From NCBI RefSeq assembly GCF_039839375.1, contig NZ_JBDOQU010000007.1:170766-234765 (forward strand): a stretch of DNA of 64,000 bases, written 5' to 3'. Both the position numbers and the translations under genes were made by a program. Shown in pieces: positions 35,498-43,147 of this stretch. Source of the DNA: JBDOQU01 sp039839375. Lineage in GTDB: Bacteria > Pseudomonadota > Alphaproteobacteria > DSM-16000 > Inquilinaceae. Below the pieces are notes generated by a model. The model did not search any database, had not been told where the DNA came from, and saw only the letters and a list, made by a program, of their open reading frames with translations. Positions within the stretch are counted from its first letter, which is position 1; each line of letters starts with the position of its first letter.

Positions 35498-36355
35498 TCA
35501 GAGCCGGCCCGCCACACGGGCCAGCCATTCCACCACGACCCTGATCCGGACCAGATCGCGCAGGTCGGGATGGATCAGGAGCCATAGTTCCCGCGACAGG
35601 AAGGCCGGCCCCTCCTCCAGCCGGACCAGGCCGGGCTGGCCGTCGCCGATCGCGGCCGGCAGCAGGGACTTGCCCAGCCCCGCCTTCACGCAATGGAGGA
35701 TCGTCTCCGCGTCGCCGACCGCCACCGGCGCGGGCGCGTCTCCCCCGGCCGCCAACCGACCGGCGATCCAGCGGGCCTGCGGAAGATCGGCCATACTGTC
35801 GTCATAGGTGATCCAGGGCGACGCCCCGGCGCTTTTCGATGAACATCCGTAGACCGCGTAATCCAGCCGGCCGACGCGGCGGGCGATGGCGCGGGCTTCC
35901 CCGCGGGGCCGGGCGAGGCGCAGGGCGATATCGGCCTCCCGCCGGGTCAGGCTGAGATCGCGGGCGTCGGCGTTCAACTCGATCCGCAACAGCGGATGGC
36001 GATCCAGCAATTCCGGCAGCGCCGGCGCCAGCACATGATTGACGATGACCGGAACGGAGGTCACCCGGACGAGGCCCGCCGCGAGATCGTCCATGCCCGT
36101 GGCGGCTTTTTCCGCCGCCTGGACCTCAAGCTCCACCCTCTCCGCGCCACGGATGATCGCGGCTCCCGCCTCCGTCGGCGCCAGCCCGGCGGGCGTCCGC
36201 TCGAACAGGCGGGCGCGCAGCCGGTCCTCCGCCTTGGCGATCCGCCGCGCGACGGTGCTTTCGTTGACGCCGAGCCGCCGCCCCGCCGCCGCCAGCGATC
36301 CGGTTCGCGCGATGGCGAGGATAAAGCGCAGATCGTCCCAGTTCATGTCCCGCAT
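35498..36355 (-). CDS. LysR family transcriptional regulator
   Basis: The 285-residue product has the N-terminal winged helix-turn-helix (MNWDDLRFILAIARTGSLAAAGRRL, about 4-62) and a C-terminal effector domain. It belongs to the branch with WDDLRFFLAV-type starts. It is divergent from the YciI-like gene with 89 bases between, which likely hold the shared operator. The effector is unknown. Confidence 0.93.
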   Translation of the reverse strand: MRDMNWDDLRFILAIARTGSLAAAGRRLGVNESTVARRIAKAEDRLRARLFERTPAGLAPTEAGAAIIRGAERVELEVQAAEKAATGMDDLAAGLVRVTSVPVIVNHVLAPALPELLDRHPLLRIELNADARDLSLTRREADIALRLARPRGEARAIARRVGRLDYAVYGCSSKSAGASPWITYDDSMADLPQARWIAGRLAAGGDAPAPVAVGDAETILHCVKAGLGKSLLPAAIGDGQPGLVRLEEGPAFLSRELWLLIHPDLRDLVRIRVVVEWLARVAGRL

Positions 36356-36444
36356 ATTTGCCGATCAACTTCGCATAATCGCCGGTTCAGGCGGCGAATT
36401 TACAGGTTCATTCTCCCTTCCATCAACCATGGAGGAGACGAGAC

Positions 36445-36741
36445 ATGATCTATGCGGTCCTGTTGGAGGATGACGACAGCCAGGCGGGGGAGCGGGCAAA
36501 GCACATGCAGGAGCATCTGGCGTTCCTGGAGCGGAATGCGGCCAGCATCGATTCGGCCGGGCCGCTCAAGGATGCGAAGACAGGCGAACCGGCGGGTGGC
36601 CTGTGGCTGGTCAGGGCGGACAATGCCGAGGAAGTCCGGGCCCATATCGAGGCCGATCCCTTCTGGCCCACCGGCCTGCGCAAATCCGTCCGCATCCTGG
36701 AATGGACCCAGGTTTTCGCGGGCGGGCGCAGGCGCATCTGA
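36445..36741 (+). CDS. YciI-like protein
   Basis: The 98-residue dimeric ferredoxin-like protein of the YCII family has MIYAVLLEDD, the conserved His in HLAFLERN, and the Asp in EADPFW that form the putative active site. GGAGGAGA precedes the ATG. YCII domains are thought to be small hydrolase or dehalogenase-like enzymes; the activity is unknown. The divergent LysR gene is its probable regulator. Confidence 0.9.
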   Translation: MIYAVLLEDDDSQAGERAKHMQEHLAFLERNAASIDSAGPLKDAKTGEPAGGLWLVRADNAEEVRAHIEADPFWPTGLRKSVRILEWTQVFAGGRRRI

Positions 36742-36907
36742 GGGAACGGAGGGGCGGAGTTTCTTCCGGCGATTCCGGCCATATCTCCCTTCCGTCAGGG
36801 CCGCGCCGCGACTACCGTAGGCGGAACGGACACCTCCGGCAGGATATGGAGATCGCCCCCTGCGCCGCTCCCCCCCTTCCCGCCCGATCGGCGGCCTTCC
36901 GGCTGTC

Positions 36908-38014
36908 ATGGCGACGGCTATCGCGCTGGCCGTGCTTGGCGGTTGTTCGACCCTCGATTCCGGAGGAACTCCGCCGGAGATGGCGGGGCCGGGCGATCCG
37001 GGCGTCGACCTGGCCCACCGATTCCTGAACGAGCTGCTGTTCGCCGGGGCATCGGAGGGCCGCGCCGACATCGTCGCCTATGCGCTGGAGCGCGGCGCGG
37101 ACGTCGACGCACGGACGCCCGACCTGGGCCAGACGCCGCTGATACTGGCTGCCGATTCCGGCCATCTGGACGCCATGGCGCTGCTGATCCTGGAGGGGGC
37201 GGAGCTGAATGCGCGCAGCGTGGAGGGCTGGACGCCGCTGATCCACGCGGCGGCCTATGGCGACGGTGAGGCGGTGCGCCTGCTGATCGATTCCGGCGCG
37301 GACCCTGAGCTGCGGGACGCCGACTATGGTTATACGCCGCTGATGGTCGCCTCCGCCCTGGCCGAGACGGACGCCATCGCGGCGCTGCTGGATGGCGGGG
37401 CGGACATCGGCGCGAGCGACAGGACGGACGGCGCGACGCCGCTGCTTCTCGCCGCCGCTTCCCGCGACAGTGAAGCCCCGGTCGCGACGGCGGAGCTGCT
37501 GGTTCGCGGCGCGGCGGTGAACAAGGCGCGGGACGACGGGGTGACGCCGCTGATGATCGCCAGCGCAGGCGGCGCCCCGGCCACGGTGGGCCTGCTGGTC
37601 GATGAGGGCGCGTCGCCGGCGGCGCGATCGTCCGAGGGCGCGACGGCGCTGGGGCTGGCGGCGGAGCAGGGCCGGCTGGAGGTGGTGGACATCCTCCTGA
37701 CCGCCGGCGCCGATGTCGAGCAGCCGAGCCTGGACGGGCTGACGCCGCTGATCCTGGCAAGCGCGGGCGGCGCGGACGAGGTGGCGTCCAGGCTGATCGA
37801 GTCCAGTGCGGCGGTGAATGCCGTCGCCGGGGATGAGGAGACGACGGCGCTGATCGAGGCGGCGGAACGCGGCGACGTGTCGATGGTCCGCCTGCTGCTG
37901 GCGGCTGGGGCCGACCCGGCAACCCGGTCAGCGGCGGGCGTCACGGCCGGCGAGGCCGCGGCGGAGAATGGTTATTATGGGGTGGTGGAGGTGTTGGAGG
38001 CATTTACCAACTAA
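36908..38014 (+). CDS. Ankyrin repeat lipoprotein
   Basis: The 368-residue product is made of about nine or ten ankyrin repeats with the pattern GxTPLxxAxxxGxxxxVxxLLxxGAD from residue 35 on. The N-terminus ALAVLGGCST looks like a lipobox with Cys13, which would tether it to a membrane. The ATG at 36908 gives a signal without basic residues; an in-frame CTG at 36869 would add RRSPPSRPIGG and make a normal lipoprotein signal, so the true start may be non-ATG. It probably serves as a periplasmic binding scaffold. The stop lies in the 38013-38122 palindrome. Confidence 0.85.
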   Translation: MATAIALAVLGGCSTLDSGGTPPEMAGPGDPGVDLAHRFLNELLFAGASEGRADIVAYALERGADVDARTPDLGQTPLILAADSGHLDAMALLILEGAELNARSVEGWTPLIHAAAYGDGEAVRLLIDSGADPELRDADYGYTPLMVASALAETDAIAALLDGGADIGASDRTDGATPLLLAAASRDSEAPVATAELLVRGAAVNKARDDGVTPLMIASAGGAPATVGLLVDEGASPAARSSEGATALGLAAEQGRLEVVDILLTAGADVEQPSLDGLTPLILASAGGADEVASRLIESSAAVNAVAGDEETTALIEAAERGDVSMVRLLLAAGADPATRSAAGVTAGEAAAENGYYGVVEVLEAFTN

Positions 38015-38122
38015 CGCCCCTCACCCTCCCGCTTCGCGGGTCCCTCCCTCTCCCACGGAGGGGAGAGGGTGAAGTTGGTAACCCTCTCCCCGCCGTGGGA
38101 GAGGGTTGGGTGAGGGGGCGTT
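38013..38122. repeat. 110-base palindromic repeat overlapping two gene ends
   Basis: AACGCCCCTCACCC at the left matches GGGTGAGGGGGCGTT at the right, and within are two inverted copies of CCCTCTCCC-GGGAGAGGG units with a short centre (GAAGTTGGTA). It covers the ankyrin stop codon and codes the last 33 residues of the YihY protein on the other strand. A related unit sits at 2872-2910. Confidence 0.85.
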
Positions 38123-39376
38123 GATTGGCTCGGGTTCCAGCACTTCCATCAGCGGCAGGCCCATGATGTCCGTCTGGGCGGCGTCGGCGGCGGTTATCAG
38201 TTCCGACAGGCGGCTCTGCCACGGCCCGTCCAGCCCCCTGATCGCGCCATGCGCGCCGCGCAGGCCGATGCCGAGCCCCTTGGCGAGGTCGTAGAGGCTG
38301 GCGGTGTGGAGGTCGCGGGAGAGGATCCAGCTGTCGTTGGCGGCGCGTTCGACGAAGCGGGCGTGGCGGAGCTGGTCCAGGATGCCGTCAAGCATCGCGC
38401 CGCCGACCGGCACGCGGTTGAGCAGCGTCTTCCGGCTGAGCTTGGTGCCGAACCGGCTGGCCTCCGCCAGGACGCGCAGGACGGCGCAGGCGAGCGTCAG
38501 GCGGAGCGCCGGCAGAAGGCTGTCGGCCTCCCCGCCGATCAGCTTCCCGGCGCGCCAGTCGGGCAACGCCGCGGCGATCACCGCGCCCAGCAGGACGATA
38601 GACCAGGTGAGGTAGAGCCAGATCAGGAAGATCGGCACCGTCGCCAGGGCGCCGTAGATCGTCTGGTAGACGGGAAAGGCCGTGAGATACCAGGTGAATG
38701 CTCCCTTCGCGACCTCGAACAGGATGGTCGCCACGCCGCCGCCGAGCATCGCATCCACCCCGCGCACCGCGCGGTTGGGAATCAGCCAGTAGAGCAGCGA
38801 CAGGCCGATGAATTCGACCAAAGGCGGCGTCATCCCCCGCACCGACCCGAGAGCGGAGCTGACGCCGTTGGCGTTGAACAGCTCCGTCGTCGCGGAGACG
38901 CTGGCGACCACCAGGATCGGCGTCAGGCTGAGGATCGCCCAGAAGGACAGGAGGCGCACCAGGACGGGCCGGTTCTCCCGCACCCGCCAGATGGTGTTGA
39001 ACGCGCCTTCGATGGTCGAGAGGAGCAGGATGGAGGTGATGATGAGGCCGACCAGGCCGAAGCCGGTCAGCCGACCGGCGTTGGAGGCGAATCCGCTGAG
39101 ATTGTCGAGAACGCTTTCGCCGACCTGCGGCACGAAATTATCGACCACCAGCTCACGGAAGCCGATCTGCATGTCGCGGAAGGCCGGGAAGGCGGAGATG
39201 ATGCCGACCATGATGGTCGTCAGCGGCACGATGGCGAGCAGGGCCGTATAGGTCAGCGCGGCCGCCGCCTGGGGACAGCGGTCGCCCAGGAACCGGCGTA
39301 GGGCGAACCGGCCGAAGGTCGGTATGTCCAGCGCCCTGTCCCGCCAGAACTGGGGGTTCCATCTTATCCATCTCAT
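38021..39376 (-). CDS. YihY/BrkB family membrane protein
   Basis: From the ATG at 39376 the product has 451 residues. The first 300 carry six membrane helices and the family strings AAALTYTALLAIVPL and WLYLTWSIVLLGA. YihY proteins (once called RNase BN by mistake) are inner-membrane proteins of unclear transport function. After about residue 415 the sequence is coded by the palindromic repeat (NAPSPNPLPRRGEG), a family-foreign tail. An N-terminal extension to 39547 reads a 12-base tandem repeat and is rejected. Confidence 0.9.
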   Translation of the reverse strand: MRWIRWNPQFWRDRALDIPTFGRFALRRFLGDRCPQAAAALTYTALLAIVPLTTIMVGIISAFPAFRDMQIGFRELVVDNFVPQVGESVLDNLSGFASNAGRLTGFGLVGLIITSILLLSTIEGAFNTIWRVRENRPVLVRLLSFWAILSLTPILVVASVSATTELFNANGVSSALGSVRGMTPPLVEFIGLSLLYWLIPNRAVRGVDAMLGGGVATILFEVAKGAFTWYLTAFPVYQTIYGALATVPIFLIWLYLTWSIVLLGAVIAAALPDWRAGKLIGGEADSLLPALRLTLACAVLRVLAEASRFGTKLSRKTLLNRVPVGGAMLDGILDQLRHARFVERAANDSWILSRDLHTASLYDLAKGLGIGLRGAHGAIRGLDGPWQSRLSELITAADAAQTDIMGLPLMEVLEPEPINAPSPNPLPRRGEGYQLHPLPSVGEGGTREAGG

Positions 39377-39406
39377 GGATCCGGTCTCCTCGATCGACCC
39401 CTTGCA

Positions 39407-39430
39407 TCCGACCTTATATCCGACCTTATA
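39407..39430. repeat. 12-base tandem repeat upstream of the YihY gene
   Basis: TCCGACCTTATA occurs twice in tandem, followed by a diverged third unit GCTGACCTT. On the minus strand it reads TATAAGGTCGGA twice, which places -10-like TATAAG boxes 31 and 43 bases before the YihY start. It may be a promoter or an operator. Confidence 0.55.
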
Positions 39431-39458
39431 GCTGACCTTCCCGGGCCGTTCCCCTTGT

Positions 39459-39486
39459 TTGACCCAAGGGTCCATTCGTGTAGGAT
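39459..39486 (+). promoter_or_regulatory. Probable sigma-70 promoter of fabI
   Basis: TTGACC (39459-39464) and TAGGAT (39481-39486) are separated by 16 bases and lie 75 bases before the fabI start, on the same strand. This is a good match to the -35/-10 pattern for a GC-rich genome; no experiment is available. Confidence 0.5.
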
Positions 39487-39561
39487 CGGCGCTCCTTATT
39501 CGGCCGCCGGATTCATCGCCCTGACGGCGCCTCACCGCGGCTCCCATGACGAGGCTGTTTC

Positions 39562-40401
39562 ATGACCGTTTCCTCCCCCCTCATGGCCGGAAAGCGCGGC
39601 CTGATCATGGGCGTGGCCAATGACCGTTCGATCGCCTGGGGCATCGCCAGCGCCTGCGCGGCGCAGGGCGCGGACCTTGCCTTCACCTATCAGGGTGACG
39701 CGCTGCTCAAGCGAGTCAAGCCTTTGGCCGATCAGGCGGGAGCGTCGCTGGTGCTGCCCTGCGACGTGACGGACGAGGAAAGCCTGGACCAGGTGTTCAA
39801 CACGATCGGCGAGGAATGGGGCGAACTGGACTTCGTCGTCCACGCCATCGCCTTCTCCGACAAGAGCGAGCTGGACGGCCTCTACCTCAACACCACGCGC
39901 GGCAACTTCCTGCGCACCATGGACATCTCCTGCTACAGCTTCACCGCCGTCAGCCAGCGCGCCGTGCCGCTGATGAAGAAGGGCGGCAGCCTGCTGACGC
40001 TGACCTATTACGGGGCTGAGCGGGTGATGCCGCACTACAACGTCATGGGCGTGGCGAAGGCGGCGCTGGAGGCGTCGGTCCGGTATCTGGCGGTCGATCT
40101 GGGCGGGCAGGACATCCGCGTCAACGCGATCTCCGCCGGGCCGATCAAGACCCTGGCGGCCAGCGGCATCGGCGATTTCCGCTACATCCTGAAATGGAAC
40201 GAGCTGAACGCGCCGCTGAAGCGCAACGTGACGATCGAGCAGGTCGGTTCGGCCGGCCTCTACCTCCTGAGCGATTTGGGCAGCGGCGTGACCGGCGAGG
40301 TTCATCACGTCGACAGCGGCTACCACACCGTTGGCATGGTGGCGGTCGATTCGGCCGCCGCGACGGCGGAGCTTCTCCAGAGCCTGGCGCCGAAGGGCTG
40401 A
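39562..40401 (+). CDS. fabI: Enoyl-ACP reductase FabI
   Basis: The 279-residue short-chain dehydrogenase family protein has GVANDRSIAWGIA for NAD(H) binding, SYDV-type CDVTDEESL, and the FabI active site with Tyr159 and Lys166 in YNVMGVAK. It reduces trans-2-enoyl-ACP in the last step of each fatty-acid elongation cycle and is the triclosan target in other bacteria. It lies 9 bases before aroC and may share its transcript. Confidence 0.96.
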   Translation: MTVSSPLMAGKRGLIMGVANDRSIAWGIASACAAQGADLAFTYQGDALLKRVKPLADQAGASLVLPCDVTDEESLDQVFNTIGEEWGELDFVVHAIAFSDKSELDGLYLNTTRGNFLRTMDISCYSFTAVSQRAVPLMKKGGSLLTLTYYGAERVMPHYNVMGVAKAALEASVRYLAVDLGGQDIRVNAISAGPIKTLAASGIGDFRYILKWNELNAPLKRNVTIEQVGSAGLYLLSDLGSGVTGEVHHVDSGYHTVGMVAVDSAAATAELLQSLAPKG

Positions 40402-40410
40402 GAACGGATC

Positions 40411-41502
40411 ATGGCTGGTAACAGCTTCGGCACGCTCTTCCGCTTCACGACCTGGGGGGAGAGTCACGGGCCGGCCATCGGCGTGGTGGTCGATGGCGCG
40501 CCGCCGCGCATCCCGCTCAGCGAATCCGACATCCAGGCCTTCCTCGACCGGCGGAAGCCGGGCCAGTCCCGCTACACGACCCAGCGGCGGGAGAGCGATA
40601 CGGTCAAAATCCTCTCCGGAATCTTCGAGGGCCGGACCACCGGCACGCCGATCATGCTGATGATCGAGAACGAGGACCAGCGGTCGAAGGATTATGGGGA
40701 CATCGCGGAGAAGTTCCGCCCCGGCCATGCCGACTACACCTACTGGAAGAAGTACGGCATCCGCGACCATCGCGGCGGCGGCCGGTCATCGGCGCGCGAG
40801 ACGGCGAGCCGCGTGGCCGCCGGAGCGATCGCGCGGAAGATCCTGGCGCAGGCCGGGATCACGGTGCGCGGCGCGATGGTCCGGATGGGGCCGCACGCCG
40901 TCGACCGCGACCGGTGGGACTGGCAGGAGGTCGAGAACAACCCCTTCTTCTGGCCCGACGGATCGGCGGTCGAGGGGCTGGGCGACTATCTGGACGGCGT
41001 GCGCAAGGACGGGTCCAGCGTCGGCGCGGTGATCGAGATCGTGGCGTCCGGCGTGCCGGCCGGGCTGGGCGAGCCGATCTACGACAAGCTGGACAGCGAC
41101 CTGGCCCGCGCCATGATGACGATCAACGCGGTCAAGGGGGTGGAGATCGGCAATGGTTTCGCCGCTGCCGCGATCCGGGGCGAGGAGAACGCCGACGAGA
41201 TGCGCATGGCCGGCGACGGCGAGGTCGATTTCCTCTCCAACAACGCCGGGGGCATATTGGGCGGCATCTCCACCGGACAGGATGTGGTGGTGCGCTTCGC
41301 GGTCAAGCCGACAAGCTCCATCCTGACGCCGCGACGGGGCGTCGACATCCACGGGAAGGATGCCGAGATCGTCACCAAGGGCCGGCACGATCCCTGCGTC
41401 GGCATCCGCGCCGTGCCGGTGGGCGAGGCCATGATGGCCTGCGTCCTGGCCGACCATCTGATGCGCCAGTTGGCCCTCTCCGCCGCCGCTCCGCCGCGTT
41501 GA
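40411..41502 (+). CDS. aroC: Chorismate synthase AroC
   Basis: The 363-residue product starts MAGNSFGTLFRFTTWGESHG and contains RDHRGGGRSSARET, both chorismate synthase signatures for EPSP and reduced FMN binding. It makes chorismate, precursor of aromatic amino acids, folate and quinones. Length is standard. It follows fabI closely, an arrangement common in alphaproteobacteria. Confidence 0.97.
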   Translation: MAGNSFGTLFRFTTWGESHGPAIGVVVDGAPPRIPLSESDIQAFLDRRKPGQSRYTTQRRESDTVKILSGIFEGRTTGTPIMLMIENEDQRSKDYGDIAEKFRPGHADYTYWKKYGIRDHRGGGRSSARETASRVAAGAIARKILAQAGITVRGAMVRMGPHAVDRDRWDWQEVENNPFFWPDGSAVEGLGDYLDGVRKDGSSVGAVIEIVASGVPAGLGEPIYDKLDSDLARAMMTINAVKGVEIGNGFAAAAIRGEENADEMRMAGDGEVDFLSNNAGGILGGISTGQDVVVRFAVKPTSSILTPRRGVDIHGKDAEIVTKGRHDPCVGIRAVPVGEAMMACVLADHLMRQLALSAAAPPR

Positions 41503-41670
41503 AACATGGCGAAATCCGGGCCCCGAGCGGCCGGAAACGCCTCAACTTTCTTCTGAAACGCCGCAATCCCGACAATCCTTTCCGGGATCGTATCGTCCTG
41601 GCCCGAACGACAGCGCGATGCTTGTCGCGATGTTCCTGACGGCCCAATGAAAGAGATTCAGGAGACGTAT

Positions 41671-41916
41671 ATGACCCGCATCAGAACCCTGGCCTTGACG
41701 ACCGTCGCCGTGCTGACGCTCGCCGCCTGCGGCAGCAGCACGGGCGACCGGGCGTTGTCGGGCGCCGGCATCGGCGCGGCCTCGGGCGCGGCGCTCAACA
41801 TCGTGACCGGCGGCAGCGTGGCCGGCGCGGCCCTTGTCGGCGGCGCGGTGGGCGCGGCCGCGGGCGCGCTGACCGACCAGGAAGACGTGAATCTGGGCAA
41901 GCCTTGGTGGCGCTGA
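41671..41916 (+). CDS. Small glycine-zipper lipoprotein
   Basis: From the ATG at 41671 (AGGAGA eight bases upstream) the product has 81 residues with a lipoprotein signal ending LAAC and a Gly/Ala-rich helix (about 28-65) with GxxxG-type repeats, like the glycine-zipper domain of OmpA-like and SlyB/17-kDa antigen proteins. It is probably attached to the outer membrane. A strong terminator follows at 41931-41984. Confidence 0.85.
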   Translation: MTRIRTLALTTVAVLTLAACGSSTGDRALSGAGIGAASGAALNIVTGGSVAGAALVGGAVGAAAGALTDQEDVNLGKPWWR

Positions 41917-41930
41917 GCCGCCGCCCGGAT

Positions 41931-41984
41931 GGTGGGCCGGCATCCCTCCCCCTCAACTCAAGCCGGCCCACCTTCTTTTTCTTT
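41931..41984 (+). terminator. Rho-independent terminator after the glycine-zipper lipoprotein gene
   Basis: An 11-bp perfect stem GGTGGGCCGGC (41931-41941) with its complement (41962-41972) and a 20-base loop is followed by TTCTTTTTCTTT. It separates the lipoprotein gene from the next gene, whose in-frame ATG at 41929 lies before the stem and is therefore unlikely to be its start. Confidence 0.8.
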
Positions 41985-42000
41985 GATGAGTTTCCCTCCC

Positions 42001-42660
42001 ATGCCGAATCATCCGACCGCCGCCGCCCTGCTGGCGGCGATTCTTCTGACTCCGGCCGTTGCCGTGGCGTCGGCCGATCCCGTGCATCCGACCTCAGGCC
42101 TGCACGGAGAATTCATCGTCGTCGACCAGCGGGCGAAGGATGGCGGAGTTTCCGCCGATCCGGTCGAGCGCCCCTCCTCCATCACCTTCGGAGAGACCGT
42201 CACCTGGTATGACGGCCGGTCCTGCATGCCCTGGAGCGCGGAGGCGACGGCCGAGGAACCGGCGGTGACGAGCGATCCCCTGCTGTCGGACCTCTGGGTT
42301 CCGCCGGTCGGGGAGACGGGCATGTTCGAGGATCACCGGCGCGGCCAGACGGTGGAGATCGTCTGCGACGGCGAGACGTTCGGAGAACTGGTGATCGTCG
42401 ACGACCGTGTCCTCTATGTCGAGGAGGCGGACGGCTATGTGATCCTTGAGCGCCCCCTGGAGGCCGAAGCGGCGCGAGAGCTGCAATGGTCGCTGAACCG
42501 GGCGGGGCACGACGCCGGCCCGGAGGACGGCGCGGTGGGTCCGCAGACCCGCGCCGCCGTCGCCGACTATGCGGTCAGGCGCGGCGCGGAGCCTGCCGAT
42601 CGCGTGGGCGTCATCACCGAGAACATCCTGGAAGGCGTCGGCTTCACCGCCACGGACTGA
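42001..42660 (+). CDS. Secreted protein with C-terminal peptidoglycan-binding domain
   Basis: From the ATG at 42001 the product has 219 residues with a signal peptide (TAAALLAAILLTPAVAVASA). An ATG at 41986 would add five residues, and neither has a clear ribosome-binding site. The middle part (about 45-150) has one Cys pair (Cys near 76 and 122) and matches nothing I know. The last 65 residues (LQWSLNRAGHDAGPEDGAVGPQTRAAV) are a PG_binding_1-type domain. It probably binds cell wall in the periplasm. Confidence 0.8.
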   Translation: MPNHPTAAALLAAILLTPAVAVASADPVHPTSGLHGEFIVVDQRAKDGGVSADPVERPSSITFGETVTWYDGRSCMPWSAEATAEEPAVTSDPLLSDLWVPPVGETGMFEDHRRGQTVEIVCDGETFGELVIVDDRVLYVEEADGYVILERPLEAEAARELQWSLNRAGHDAGPEDGAVGPQTRAAVADYAVRRGAEPADRVGVITENILEGVGFTATD

Positions 42661-43147
42661 TCGTCCGGACCTGTCCGCCGCACCGCCTCACCTTGAGCCT
42701 GTCGAAAGGTGTGTGCCCCGCATGGTTCGACGGGCTCATCCTGAGGTTTACTTGCTGGTCATTCCGGCCTCCGAGCCGGAATCCATAGGCCCTCACCGCT
42801 TCACCGGCGGCGAAGGCCGGGGGCGGTCCCGTCCGCCATCGACGCCGCATGGATGCCGGATCGGGGTCCGGCATGACGGTCTTTGGAGAGAACCCCTCAC
42901 CTTGAGAGCCTGTCGAAAGGTGTGTGCCCGCATGGTTCGACGGGCTCACCATGAGGTGAAGGAGCGAAGACCGCTCCCACATTCGTCATTCCGGACTTGA
43001 TCCGGAATCCATGGGCCCTCGCCGCTTCGCCGGCGGCGAAGGACCGGACGCGGTCCCGAATGTCATCGACATCCTATGGATGCTGGATCAAGTCCAGCAT
43101 GACGGTTTTCTGGTATGCGCCCGCATGGTTCGACAGGCTCACCGCAA
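42661..43147. repeat. 487-base block built from dispersed repeat modules
   Basis: No gene is seen. The block holds two A modules (TTGAGCCTGTCGAAAGGTGTGTGCCC followed by GGTTCGACGGGCTCA, about 42692-42752 and 42901-42955), B modules at about 42759-42790 (diverged) and 42984-43016, C modules at about 42850-42880 and 43078-43103, and a final partial A next to the peptide-binding protein gene. It is the densest repeat cluster of the window. Confidence 0.8.

Noticed and set aside
39377..39547. N-terminal extension of the YihY protein
   Set aside because: The extension codes the 12-base tandem repeat (SYKVGYKVG) and has no counterpart in the family, which starts near the first helix.
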